Source: Bacteroides sp. UBA1317
Lineage (GTDB): Bacteria > Bacteroidota > Bacteroidia > Bacteroidales > Bacteroidaceae
Assembly: GCA_002307035.1 (NCBI GenBank)
Contig: DBTL01000091.1
Span: 1-64,000 of the forward strand
DNA length: 64,000 bases
Direction: 5' to 3'
A model generated the notes under the pieces. That model saw nothing but the letters and a program-made list of their open reading frames with translations. It was not told where the DNA came from and did not search any database. The position numbers and the translations under genes were made by a program. Positions 44,926 through 54,006 of this stretch are shown here, piece by piece; position 1 is the stretch's first letter, and each line of letters starts with the position of its first letter.

Positions 44926-45927
44926 TTATTCAGCTAGTTTGCCAGCTGAACCAAGTACACTCTCAATTTTATGTTTGTAGAGCTTCTTCATGTTGTCACG
45001 AGCCGGTCCTAGATATTTACGAGGATCGAATTCAGCTGGTTTTTCGGCAAATACCTTACGAACAGCAGCTGTCATAGCCAAACGGCTATCTGAGTCGATG
45101 TTGATTTTGCAAACAGCAGAAGCAGCAGCTTTACGAAGTTCTTCTTCAGGGATACCGATAGCATCCTTCATTGCACCACCATATTTGTTGATTGTTTCAA
45201 TTTCTTCTTCAGGCACTGAAGAAGATCCATGAAGAACGATAGGAAATCCTGGAAGTTCTTTCATTACGCCATCCAATACATCGAATGCCAATGGAGGAGG
45301 AATCAAACGACCGTTAGCATCACGAGTACATTGGTCCGGAGTAAATTTATTAGCACCATGAGAAGTACCGATAGAGATAGCCAAACTATCGCAACCTGTT
45401 TTAGTAACGAAGTCAACGACTTCTTCTGGTTTTGTATATGTGTGATGGTCAGCAGAAACTTCATCTTCAACTCCGGCAAGCACACCGAGTTCGCCTTCTA
45501 CAGTAACATCAAACTGATGAGCATATTCTACTACTTTCTTTGTAAGAGCAACGTTTTCATCATAAGGAAGATGAGAACCATCGATCATCACAGAAGAGAA
45601 ACCCATATCAATGCATGATTTGCAAGTTTCCAATGAATCACCATGATCAAGGTGCAACACGATTTCAGGTTTTGCACAACCTAATTCTTTAGCATATTCA
45701 ACAGCACCTTCGGCCATGTAACGAAGCAAAGTTTGGTTTGCATAAGCACGGGCACCTTTAGAAACCTGAAGGATAACAGGAGATTTGGTTTCTGAAGCAG
45801 CCATGATAATCGCTTGTAGCTGTTCCATATTATTAAAGTTAAAAGCAGGAATTGCATATCCGCCTTTAATTGCTTTGGCAAACATCTCTCTGGTGTTTAC
45901 AAGGCCTAAATCTTTGTAACTAATCAT
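44926..45927 (-). CDS. fbaA: Class II fructose-bisphosphate aldolase
   Basis: This Zn-dependent glycolytic enzyme interconverts fructose-1,6-bisphosphate and triose phosphates. It has 'GYAIPAFNFNNMEQLQAI', Zn His and catalytic-Asp region 'IVLHLDHGDSLETCKSCIDMGFSSVMIDGSHLPY', 'VEGELGVLAGVED' and Na+/substrate motif 'LAISIGTSHGANKF'. 333 residues is normal for the long-chain class IIB-like form in Bacteroides. Its own promoter and terminator flank it. Confidence 0.96.
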   Translation of the reverse strand: MISYKDLGLVNTREMFAKAIKGGYAIPAFNFNNMEQLQAIIMAASETKSPVILQVSKGARAYANQTLLRYMAEGAVEYAKELGCAKPEIVLHLDHGDSLETCKSCIDMGFSSVMIDGSHLPYDENVALTKKVVEYAHQFDVTVEGELGVLAGVEDEVSADHHTYTKPEEVVDFVTKTGCDSLAISIGTSHGANKFTPDQCTRDANGRLIPPPLAFDVLDGVMKELPGFPIVLHGSSSVPEEEIETINKYGGAMKDAIGIPEEELRKAAASAVCKINIDSDSRLAMTAAVRKVFAEKPAEFDPRKYLGPARDNMKKLYKHKIESVLGSAGKLAE

Positions 45928-45965
45928 GTTTTTACTATTTATTGTTAGTGAATTAAAAATCTACG

Positions 45966-45973
45966 CAAAAGTA
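45966..45973 (-). promoter_or_regulatory. -7 promoter box of the aldolase gene
   Basis: CAAAAGTA on the plus strand reads TACTTTTG on the minus strand, 38 bases upstream of the start at 45927. Confidence 0.6.
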
Positions 45974-46140
45974 AGAATAATAGTTTAAATAGAAGAACCG
46001 GACAATAACAAATCTCCGATTAATATCCACATTTAAAGTCAATTACAGAGAATTAAGTTCTATTCCACAATAGATTGTAATCTCGATGTAGCAATCAGCT
46101 TTATCTATTGCATAACCTTTGCATTTTGTTAATAAACAAA

Positions 46141-46174
46141 CAGACCGTGGCGTGTGTTTATACGCTACGGTCTG
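46141..46174 (-). terminator. Intrinsic terminator after the EEP-family gene
   Basis: CAGACCGTGGCGT and ACGCTACGGTCTG form a 13-bp stem with one mismatch around GTGTTTAT. Read on the minus strand it is followed by TTTGTTT. Confidence 0.75.
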
Positions 46175-46204
46175 TTTATAGATTATTATAAAAAAGAAGC
46201 TCAC

Positions 46205-47221
46205 CTATTTCGTCAAATAGATAATGGTTGGTAAATGATCGCTATAGCCATTTAGCCAAGTTTTACCACCATGCGTTCGCAATGGAGAACCCTTATATTT
46301 ACCTTCCTGTTCAAACAAGTACGGACGCATAAAGACTTCATTATGGTCATATTTCAAACCCTTCTTTGCATGAAGCAGCGAAGAAGAAATCATGATCTGA
46401 TCAAATAAATTCCATTTTCCACGGTAGAGCAAAGTTCCGACTCCTTTATCTTCAAGCGTTTCCCACCAAGGGTTATAGATATCTTTGTTTTTTACCTCTT
46501 TCTGATACTTCTTGGCACCCAAGGTAACAGCCACACTTTCGTCCATCGGATCATCATTCAGATCTCCCATCACAATAAGTTTCAGGTGCTTATTCTCATG
46601 CAACAATGAATCTTTAAGAACTTTGACTTGCTCTGCCGCACGAACACGAGCGGGCGAAGCAGCTCCACGAGAAGGCCAATGATTGACAATAACACAAACA
46701 TCATCTCCCGCTAACTCCCCTCTCACAATCAAGAATCCACGAGTCTTATGAACCGTATCATTCACATAGATATATGGGGCCAATTTACTCGAAGTTACTT
46801 TAAATAATTTAGGATTATAAAGCAAAGCACAATCGATGCCACGCTTGTCCGGTCCTTCATAATGAACGATTTTATACCCCGTAGACACTAATAATGGTTG
46901 TTTCACCAAATCGTTGAGCACACGATCATTTTCAACTTCTGCCACCCCTATGACAGAAGGGCCGTCAGCTACTTTATCACGAGAAAGTTCACTTAATACT
47001 CTGGACATATTTCTTAATTTCGCCTCATATTTAGCAGAAGTCCATTTCATATCGCCATCCGGCAGAAATTCAAAATCATCTTTCCCTGTATCATGAACAG
47101 TATCAAACAGGTTTTCTAAATTATAAAACGCCACACTGTAAAGTGAAGGCTTGTTTTCCTGAGCAACACTGGTAGCAACAAACAATAGCAACAAATTAAA
47201 TATAACAACCAATTTCTTCAT
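46205..47221 (-). CDS. Secreted endonuclease/exonuclease/phosphatase-family protein
   Basis: A signal peptide (MKKLVVIFNLLLLFVATSVAQ) is followed by the EEP fold. It begins 'VAFYNLENLFDTVHD' (metal Asn and Glu region) and continues with 'IGVAEVENDRVLNDL', 'HWPSRGAASPARVRAA', 'LIVMGDLNDDPMDESV' and 'YSDHLPTIIYL' (catalytic His). It may be an extracellular or periplasmic DNase or phosphodiesterase. Substrate unknown. Length 338 is typical of Bacteroides members. Confidence 0.92.
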   Translation of the reverse strand: MKKLVVIFNLLLLFVATSVAQENKPSLYSVAFYNLENLFDTVHDTGKDDFEFLPDGDMKWTSAKYEAKLRNMSRVLSELSRDKVADGPSVIGVAEVENDRVLNDLVKQPLLVSTGYKIVHYEGPDKRGIDCALLYNPKLFKVTSSKLAPYIYVNDTVHKTRGFLIVRGELAGDDVCVIVNHWPSRGAASPARVRAAEQVKVLKDSLLHENKHLKLIVMGDLNDDPMDESVAVTLGAKKYQKEVKNKDIYNPWWETLEDKGVGTLLYRGKWNLFDQIMISSSLLHAKKGLKYDHNEVFMRPYLFEQEGKYKGSPLRTHGGKTWLNGYSDHLPTIIYLTK

Positions 47222-47329
47222 ACTTCTTTATAATAGATTATATTTTCCTTATGAAGAGCAAAAGTCACAAAAAAAAAGCAAATAGCTATTTTTATCGAAG
47301 ACTTTTTTTTCTATATCCAACAAAAGCAT

Positions 47330-47337
47330 TATCTTTG
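47330..47337 (+). promoter_or_regulatory. -7 promoter box of rpmE2
   Basis: TATCTTTG matches TAnnTTTG, 74 bases before the L31 ATG. Confidence 0.6.
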
Positions 47338-47411
47338 CGCTCTGAAAAGAACCATTACACTATTCTTACCAAATAGTAAAACGAAATAATAATTAAAAAA
47401 CAAATACTGAA

Positions 47412-47666
47412 ATGAAAAAAGGTATTCATCCAGAATCATACCGTCCGGTAGCATTCAAAGATATGTCGAATGGTGATGTATTTTTATCACAATCTACTTG
47501 CAACACCAAAGAAACTATCGAATTCGAAGGTGAAACTTATCCGCTAGTGAAACTTGAAATTTCAAGCACTTCACACCCGTTCTACACTGGTAAGTCTAAA
47601 TTGGTAGACACAGCAGGTCGCGTTGATAAGTTCATGAACCGTTACGGTGACCGCAAAAAGAAATAA
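47412..47666 (+). CDS. rpmE2: Ribosomal protein L31 type B
   Basis: The 84-residue protein begins [22 protein letters not shown]. It has '[32 protein letters not shown]'-like sequence (here [20 protein letters not shown]) and '[16 protein letters not shown]'. It lacks the four-Cys zinc ribbon of the C+ form, so it belongs to the zinc-independent C- (type B) L31 paralogue. It is flanked by a promoter and a strong terminator. Confidence 0.96.
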   Translation: MKKGIHPESYRPVAFKDMSNGDVFLSQSTCNTKETIEFEGETYPLVKLEISSTSHPFYTGKSKLVDTAGRVDKFMNRYGDRKKK

Positions 47667-47690
47667 TCCGTCAGGTATAAAGACTGATAA

Positions 47691-47724
47691 AAAAGAGGAG
47701 ATTCTCAAAAGGATCTCCTCTTTT
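47691..47724 (+). terminator. Intrinsic terminator after rpmE2
   Basis: AAAAGAGGAGAT and ATCTCCTCTTTT form a perfect 12-bp stem with loop TCTCAAAAGG and continue into TTTTTTG. Confidence 0.85.
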
Positions 47725-47842
47725 TTGTTCGACTAAACCGAGCTAGACACCTTTGATTCGGAAAAATCGAGCGAGATAATTTTATTTTTGAGGGAAGCCT
47801 CATTATTTCCCTTAAGCAAAGATATTATTCCAAAAATTCACG

Positions 47843-47850
47843 TACATTTG
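47843..47850 (+). promoter_or_regulatory. -7 promoter box of the PBP1A gene
   Basis: TACATTTG matches TAnnTTTG, 23 bases before the ATG at 47874. Confidence 0.6.
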
Positions 47851-47873
47851 CAGCCGTTTTTATTCTATACCAC

Positions 47874-50270
47874 ATGATGATAAACTTTGATACCCATAAA
47901 TGGGTTTCACGCGGGAAAAGCGTTTTCTATCTCTTGACTAGTAAATGCAAAGCCGGATGGACCTGGTACAAACAAGCATACCGACGGTCTCCGTGGTACA
48001 AAAAGACTTTACTTGTCATAGCGACTTTTGTTCTCTCGTTCATGCTCTATCTGGCAATGGTAGACATTAACTTCCTCTGGCTATTCGGCAAATCTCCCGG
48101 ACTAGCAAGCATTCACAACCCCGAACAACCTGTAGCTTCGGAAATATATAGCGAAGACGGAAAGCTTATCGGCAAATTCTTCAAGGAGAATAGAACACCG
48201 GTAAAATTTGAAGAGATCTCTCCCAAGCTCATTAAAACATTGATTAGTACTGAAGACGAACGTTTTTACGAGCACTTCGGCGTTGATCTTCAAGGAGTAT
48301 TCTCAGCCGTTAAAGATATGGCGAGCGGACGGGCACGTGGCGCCAGCACCATCACTCAGCAACTGGTGAAGAATATGTTTAAAGTGCGTTCGCAATATTC
48401 TACCGGTTTATTGGGATATATTCCGGGAGTGAAATTACTCATCATGAAATCGAAAGAATGGATTACGGCTGTCAAGATAGAAATGTTCTATACCAAGCAG
48501 GAGATTCTGACAATGTATCTCAACACAGTCGATTTCGGTAGCAATGCTTATGGCATCAATACAGCTTGTACTACTTACTTCCACACCACCCCTAAAAACA
48601 TCACTTACGAGCAAGCAGCCACTCTTGTGGGTTTGCTAAAAGCAACTACAACTTATAACCCAAAGCTCAATCCCAAAAACAGCTTAAAGCGGCGAAACGT
48701 TGTGCTGGAGAATTTACTGTCCCACCATGTCATCTCGCATACTGAATTTGATTCTTTAAAGCAAATTCCAATGCAGCTTAATTTCAACATAGAGAGCAAT
48801 TACGATGGTCAGGGGCCTTATTTCCGAGAGGCAGTAGCACAATCACTTGAGACATGGTGTAAAGAAAACAATATAGATTTATATGCTGACGGTCTGAAGA
48901 TATACACCACCATCAATACACGCATGCAGAAGTACGCAGAAGAAGCTGTAGATAAGCAGATGCGAGTTGTGCAACGTAATTTCAACAATCATTGGGGACG
49001 TGAAAATCCTTGGCGAGACCGTAACCATCAAGAGATACCTAACTTTATAGAAGATCTGGCTAAACGGACAGTAGCCTACAAGCAACTGGAACTAAAATTC
49101 TCGGATCGCCCAGACTCCATTACTTATTATTTGAACAAACCTCACCGTCTGAAAGTGTTCGATTATGACAAGGGAACGCGTGACACCACGATCAGTACAA
49201 TGGATTCCATCCGCTACATGGAACGCTATATGCACTGCGGTTTTGTAGCCATGGAACCACAAAACGGACATGTAAAAGCATGGGTGGGCGATATTAACTT
49301 CAATTCGTGGAAGTATGACAAAGTATTGTCTAAACGTCAACCCGGATCAACATTCAAACTCTTCGTTTATTCCGCTGCCATGAACATGGGGCTTTCTCCT
49401 TGTGATGAGCGTATCGACCAATATCTGGCATGGGATGTTATAGAGAAGGGAGTACCAAAAAAATGGATTCCTCGTAATGCCAACGGTGCATTTACGGGAG
49501 ATACTCTATCGTTGAAAGCAGCCTTTGCACGTTCTATCAATACCATTGCCGTACAATTAGCGAAAGAGGTCGGCATACACAATGTTGCACTGACGGCACA
49601 TGCCATGGGCATAAAGACTCCATTAGAAGAAACCCCGGCTCTAAGTCTCGGAGCCTCAGACGTTTCACTATTAGAGCTAGTAAATGCTTATGGCACAGTT
49701 ATCAACGATGGTATGGAACAAGATCCCGTACTAGTAACACGTATTGAAGATCAAAACGGAAATGTGCTTTACAATTACAGGCCTCAACAAACACAAGCGA
49801 TACCCTATGAGACCGCTTTTTTAATGACAGAAATGCTCAAAGCAGGATTGACAGAACCTCTGGGTACTTCGCAAGCATTGTGGGCGTTCGATTTATTCAA
49901 GTATGATACCGAGTTTGGAGGTAAAACAGGAACATCTTCCAACCATTCCGATGCTTGGTTTGTAGGTGTAACTCCAAAACTGGTTGGTGGCGCATGGGTT
50001 GGTGGCGAACACCGTAGCATCCACTTCCGAACAGGAGAACTGGGGCAAGGAAGTCGCACTGCCCTGCCTATATTTGGCTATTTCATGGAGAAAGTGCTCA
50101 AAGATAAATCAATGGCAAAGTATCGCGAAAAGTTTCCTAAGCCGAAACAACCAATAACGAAATCATACCAATGCCGAACTATCTATCATAAACGAGATAC
50201 CGATTCTATAGCGGTTGCCCTTCCTGATAGCCTAGCTAATACAGAAGAAGTAAATATAACCGTAGAATAA
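47874..50270 (+). CDS. mrcA: Bifunctional penicillin-binding protein 1A
   Basis: This class A PBP polymerizes and cross-links peptidoglycan. One TM segment lies near residues 46-70. The GT51 domain has 'STEDERFYEHFGVD' (Glu127) and 'GASTITQQLVKNMF'. The transpeptidase domain has SxxK at Ser492 (GSTFK), an SIN motif ('ARSINTIA') and KTG at Lys684 (GKTGTSSNHSD). The C-terminal 60 residues are basic then acidic. 798 residues is normal. A second Met (47877) is possible as the start. Confidence 0.95.
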   Translation: MMINFDTHKWVSRGKSVFYLLTSKCKAGWTWYKQAYRRSPWYKKTLLVIATFVLSFMLYLAMVDINFLWLFGKSPGLASIHNPEQPVASEIYSEDGKLIGKFFKENRTPVKFEEISPKLIKTLISTEDERFYEHFGVDLQGVFSAVKDMASGRARGASTITQQLVKNMFKVRSQYSTGLLGYIPGVKLLIMKSKEWITAVKIEMFYTKQEILTMYLNTVDFGSNAYGINTACTTYFHTTPKNITYEQAATLVGLLKATTTYNPKLNPKNSLKRRNVVLENLLSHHVISHTEFDSLKQIPMQLNFNIESNYDGQGPYFREAVAQSLETWCKENNIDLYADGLKIYTTINTRMQKYAEEAVDKQMRVVQRNFNNHWGRENPWRDRNHQEIPNFIEDLAKRTVAYKQLELKFSDRPDSITYYLNKPHRLKVFDYDKGTRDTTISTMDSIRYMERYMHCGFVAMEPQNGHVKAWVGDINFNSWKYDKVLSKRQPGSTFKLFVYSAAMNMGLSPCDERIDQYLAWDVIEKGVPKKWIPRNANGAFTGDTLSLKAAFARSINTIAVQLAKEVGIHNVALTAHAMGIKTPLEETPALSLGASDVSLLELVNAYGTVINDGMEQDPVLVTRIEDQNGNVLYNYRPQQTQAIPYETAFLMTEMLKAGLTEPLGTSQALWAFDLFKYDTEFGGKTGTSSNHSDAWFVGVTPKLVGGAWVGGEHRSIHFRTGELGQGSRTALPIFGYFMEKVLKDKSMAKYREKFPKPKQPITKSYQCRTIYHKRDTDSIAVALPDSLANTEEVNITVE

Positions 50271-50333
50271 TCCTTCATCATTTATAGCTATTTCTACTCA
50301 CACAATACCTAGATAAGGGGATTTATCAGAAAG

Positions 50334-50368
50334 AACTTATGCACTTACTTTGCATAAGTTTTTTTTAG
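50334..50368. terminator. Perfect hairpin with T-run between PBP1A and the TonB receptor
   Basis: AACTTATGCA and TGCATAAGTT form a perfect 10-bp stem with loop CTTACTT, followed by TTTTTTT. It is the likely PBP1A terminator but overlaps the -7-like box TTACTTTG (50345-50352), see findings. Confidence 0.65.
50345..50352 (+). promoter_or_regulatory. -7-like box of the siderophore receptor gene, inside a palindrome
   Basis: TTACTTTG differs from TAnnTTTG at one position and lies 35 bases before the ATG at 50388. Because it sits between the arms of the palindrome 50334-50360, the palindrome could also serve as an operator. Confidence 0.4.
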
Positions 50369-50387
50369 GTAAATTAATAGGTATTAT

Positions 50388-52760
50388 ATGAAAAGATTCA
50401 GCTTTAGCATTTTACTGGTGCTCTGTACTTTTTTTGCAGTTCATGCAGGAGACATTAAAGGAATTGTATTGAACAATATCGGTGAAAGAGTGGCGTTTGC
50501 CACAGTATTCTTAAAAGAGAGTAATACGGGAGTAAGCACTGATAACCGAGGACGATTTAATCTCCGCAGAGTAGCTCAGGGAAAGTATACCCTAATGGTT
50601 TCATTTATAAGTTATAAAACAAAAGAAGTGACTGTTGAGGTACCATCCGGCAACGAAGCAATAGTCGTTGACACAATTATATTAGAACCAAACACGCAAC
50701 ATCTTGATGAAGTTGTTGTGGTCGGTAATTCGAGTACATATACTACACGTAATCCTTCAAGTTCCATACGCCTTAATCAGCCACTGTTGAAAATACCCCA
50801 AAACGTACAAGTTATCAGTTCACAAATCATGGCCGATCAACAAATCGTAAGCATGAGCGACGGTATTGCCCGCAATGTAAGTGGTGTGACGAAATTGGAG
50901 CATTGGGGTGATTCATATACCCGCATCAACATGCGCGGCTCTCGTGCATCAGCATTCCGCGAAGGCATGAATGTGACAAGTTCGTGGGGGCCCTTAACGG
51001 AAGATATGAGCTTTGTAGATCGCATCGAATTCATCAAAGGTCCGGTTGGCTTTATGATGTCCAACGGAGAACCCAACGGTATTTATAACGTAGTGACCAA
51101 GAAACCGACAGGACAAACCAAAGGATCTGCTTCACTCACTTTCGGCAGCTACGATTTATATCGCACCACCCTCGATCTTGATGGGAAATTGGATAAAAGC
51201 GGGCGACTTCTTTATCGCTTCAACGCTATGGGGCAAACAACTAATTCAATGCGAGCATACGAATTCGCCAAACGATATAGCATAGCTCCCGTTATCAGCT
51301 ACCAACTTGATGCTAACACAAAACTTACGGCTGAGTATAATTATCAATATATGGAGTCCTCGAACATTGGATCGTATTACAGTTTTTCACCGGATGGCTA
51401 CGCTAGCCTTCCACAAGATTATTCCATTCTGGAGCCCGGCTTGCCATCTACTGTGGTAAATGACCATACGTTTATCCTAAACTTACAACACTATTTCAAT
51501 GAAAATTGGAAACTGACAGCACAAGGAGCCTACTTCAACTACAACAGAGAAGGAAGTTCTATGTGGCCTTCTTCTTTATCAGCAAACGGTGATTTGATTA
51601 GAAGAGTCAGCATAGGAGACGCTATCAATGAAATGAAATTTGGACAGATTTACATTAATGGAAAAGCGCAAACAGGATTTGTGTCTCATAATGTTTTAGC
51701 AGGTTTTGATACAGGAGATAAGCATGCATGGTACGACTGGAGTACAGGATTTAATCTCGATTCTATCGGTACGTATAATATCTACAACACCAGCTATACA
51801 GGAGGAGACCCATACTATGGATATCCAACATTCGACCGTTCAAAGAGTCTCAAAGAACGTGCTAATTCAACACAAGTTACTCAATCATACATCGGACTCT
51901 ATCTGCAAGATGAACTGGGATTCTTTAACGACCGCCTGCGACTAACCCTTGCCGGAAGATATACCTACGTAAAAGAAAGCTCATACGGCACGACCAAAAC
52001 AGAAGATAGACATTTCTCTCCACGTGTCGCACTGAGTTATTCTCTCGATAAAAACACGTCAATATATACTCTTTATGATCAATCATTCTCTCCACAAATG
52101 GGGACACTAAGGAGCGGAAAAAAAGTAAGTCCCATCACGGGTAACAACTGGGAAATCGGTTTAAAACGTAACTGGTTTGATAATCGATGGACAACGACTG
52201 TGGCAGCATACCAAATTCTCAGAAACAATGAAACAGCAAGTGATCCAACTAACGAACAAGGTGTGGAGACCTTCCTCGTACAAGTAGGACAATCAAAAGC
52301 GAAAGGAGTGGAAGTAGACCTTATCGGCGAAGTAGTTCCTAATCTTAGTATGACCACCAACTATGCATACACCGACTATAAAGTAACTAAATCGGTTAAC
52401 GAAGACAGCCCCGCAGGTACGCGTTTACCCGGATATGCAAAGCACAATTTTAATATCTGGTTGGAATACAAATTCACACAAGCATTTTTAGATGGATTCA
52501 GTCTTTCTTTGGGACAAAACACGCAATTAGATCGCAGTACATGGAATTGGGGAAATACAACAAACAATACCGCTTCACTACCCGATTACTTCCGCTTTGA
52601 CGGAGCTATTGGCTGGCAAAAAAATAAATTGAAGCTTGCTGTGAATGTTTATAACTTATTTGATCGATATTTGTACAGTGGTTCTCCCTATGGTACCTAC
52701 TATTATTGGCAATCGGAACCGCCACGTAATTTCAGACTGAACATTATTTATAATTTTTAA
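50388..52760 (+). CDS. TonB-dependent siderophore-type receptor
   Basis: A signal peptide (MKRFSFSILLVLCTFFAVHA) is followed by a carboxypeptidase-regulatory-like beta domain (about 22-110, 'GDIKGIVLNNIGERVAFATVFLKES'). A TonB plug ('LLKIPQNVQVISSQIMADQQ' and 'RINMRGSRASAF') then leads into a 22-strand barrel ending 'NFRLNIIYNF'. The plug and barrel resemble ferrichrome/ferric-siderophore receptors (FhuA/FoxA type). A PepSY membrane protein follows 15 bases later, as in Bacteroides xenosiderophore loci (XusA-XusC), but no XusB-like lipoprotein is between them. Ligand unknown. Confidence 0.92.
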   Translation: MKRFSFSILLVLCTFFAVHAGDIKGIVLNNIGERVAFATVFLKESNTGVSTDNRGRFNLRRVAQGKYTLMVSFISYKTKEVTVEVPSGNEAIVVDTIILEPNTQHLDEVVVVGNSSTYTTRNPSSSIRLNQPLLKIPQNVQVISSQIMADQQIVSMSDGIARNVSGVTKLEHWGDSYTRINMRGSRASAFREGMNVTSSWGPLTEDMSFVDRIEFIKGPVGFMMSNGEPNGIYNVVTKKPTGQTKGSASLTFGSYDLYRTTLDLDGKLDKSGRLLYRFNAMGQTTNSMRAYEFAKRYSIAPVISYQLDANTKLTAEYNYQYMESSNIGSYYSFSPDGYASLPQDYSILEPGLPSTVVNDHTFILNLQHYFNENWKLTAQGAYFNYNREGSSMWPSSLSANGDLIRRVSIGDAINEMKFGQIYINGKAQTGFVSHNVLAGFDTGDKHAWYDWSTGFNLDSIGTYNIYNTSYTGGDPYYGYPTFDRSKSLKERANSTQVTQSYIGLYLQDELGFFNDRLRLTLAGRYTYVKESSYGTTKTEDRHFSPRVALSYSLDKNTSIYTLYDQSFSPQMGTLRSGKKVSPITGNNWEIGLKRNWFDNRWTTTVAAYQILRNNETASDPTNEQGVETFLVQVGQSKAKGVEVDLIGEVVPNLSMTTNYAYTDYKVTKSVNEDSPAGTRLPGYAKHNFNIWLEYKFTQAFLDGFSLSLGQNTQLDRSTWNWGNTTNNTASLPDYFRFDGAIGWQKNKLKLAVNVYNLFDRYLYSGSPYGTYYYWQSEPPRNFRLNIIYNF

Positions 52761-52775
52761 GAACAACAAAGAAAC

Positions 52776-53921
52776 ATGAAAAAGCTATCAGCTCGTATTG
52801 TATTTCACAAACTTCATCTTTGGCTGGGACTAGTATCCGGCATCGTAGTTTTCATTGTGGCCATAACGGGAGCCATTTATGCCTTTCATGAGGAGATAGA
52901 CGGTTTGTTTCGTCCATCACTCTCTGTAGAGGCTACAGGCAAACCTTTCTTATCGCCGGATGATTTGAAGCTGAAAGTAAGTCAATACATATTCAAGACA
53001 CCCGCAGATAGTAATAATGTTATCCAAGGTGTTACTTATGGCACTTACGAACAAGCAGCAGAAGTGGCCTGTTCATTGAGTAAAAAGCGATGTATCTTTT
53101 ATGTAAACCCATATAGTGGAACAGTTATCCATCAAGAAGGATTTAGAGACGGTTTCTTTCATACAGTTCTGGCAGGCCATCGCAGTCTATGGCTTCCACA
53201 TCCAATTGGTAAAGCAATTGTAGGATGGAGTATTGTCCTATTTGTCCTTATCACCTTATCAGGAATTGTCATATGGTTTCCTGCTAAGCAAACAAAGAAA
53301 GCTTTTAAAAGCGGGTTGAAGATAAAGTGGGGTGCCCCTTTTTCTCGCGTGAACTACGACCTGCATAAAGTTCTAGGGTTCTATACAGCCATCTTTGCAT
53401 TGCTCATTGCTCTCACCGGTTTAGTCTGGAGCTTCAACTGGTTTTCCGAAGGATACTATAGCCTCATTACGGGAGGAAAAGAATTCAAAAAATGGGAGTT
53501 AGCCCAATCGGATTCAACACAAACAGCTCAATTGAAAGAGCCCTCCGCCCTACTTTGGAAACAAATGAACAAAGAGTATCCTATAGGCCAAAAAGGGACT
53601 TTTCGTTTTGATTATCCTGAAAAGCCAACAGATACCTATGGCATTTGTTATAACCCATCTAGTAATACCTATTACCAACGAGAATTTCGCTTCTTTGATC
53701 GAAATACGTTGCAAGAGGTAAAAGGAGGTGGTACGTATGGTATCAAACAATCCAAGGCTTCATGGGGAGATAAACTCTACCGAATGACGTACGACATACA
53801 CGTAGGCTCTATCTTGGGGTTACCCGGAAGAATATTGGTATTTCTGGTCAGTCTGGTGGTTGCTTCGCTGCCTATTACCGGTTATATTATCTGGTGGAAA
53901 AAAAGAAGAAAAAAACACTAA
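52776..53921 (+). CDS. PepSY-associated membrane protein
   Basis: This four-TM inner-membrane protein has 'HKLHLWLGLVSGIVVFIVAITGAIYAFHEEI' at the N-terminus, a periplasmic PepSY-like region and 'YDLHKVLGFYTAIFALLIALTGLVWSF'. It ends with a basic tail (KKRRKKH). Conserved His residues in the TM segments suggest haem or metal binding. Such proteins (FpvG/XusC-like) reduce ferric iron from siderophores in the periplasm or aid transport. The gene directly follows the siderophore receptor and the two are probably one transcript. 381 residues. Confidence 0.9.
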   Translation: MKKLSARIVFHKLHLWLGLVSGIVVFIVAITGAIYAFHEEIDGLFRPSLSVEATGKPFLSPDDLKLKVSQYIFKTPADSNNVIQGVTYGTYEQAAEVACSLSKKRCIFYVNPYSGTVIHQEGFRDGFFHTVLAGHRSLWLPHPIGKAIVGWSIVLFVLITLSGIVIWFPAKQTKKAFKSGLKIKWGAPFSRVNYDLHKVLGFYTAIFALLIALTGLVWSFNWFSEGYYSLITGGKEFKKWELAQSDSTQTAQLKEPSALLWKQMNKEYPIGQKGTFRFDYPEKPTDTYGICYNPSSNTYYQREFRFFDRNTLQEVKGGGTYGIKQSKASWGDKLYRMTYDIHVGSILGLPGRILVFLVSLVVASLPITGYIIWWKKRRKKH

Positions 53922-53940
53922 GATAAAAAAATTGAGATCT

Positions 53941-53996
53941 CATATTATTAAAGAAAGCACAGAATTAGCTGATTCTGTGCTTTCTTTAATAATATG
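53941..53996. terminator. Perfect 25-bp bidirectional terminator
   Basis: An inverted repeat of 25 bases (53941-53965 and 53972-53996) without mismatch surrounds a 6-base loop. A/T-rich arms supply T-runs on both strands. It separates the converging iron-uptake and starch genes. Confidence 0.85.
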
Positions 53997-54006
53997 TATG
54001 CAATAT

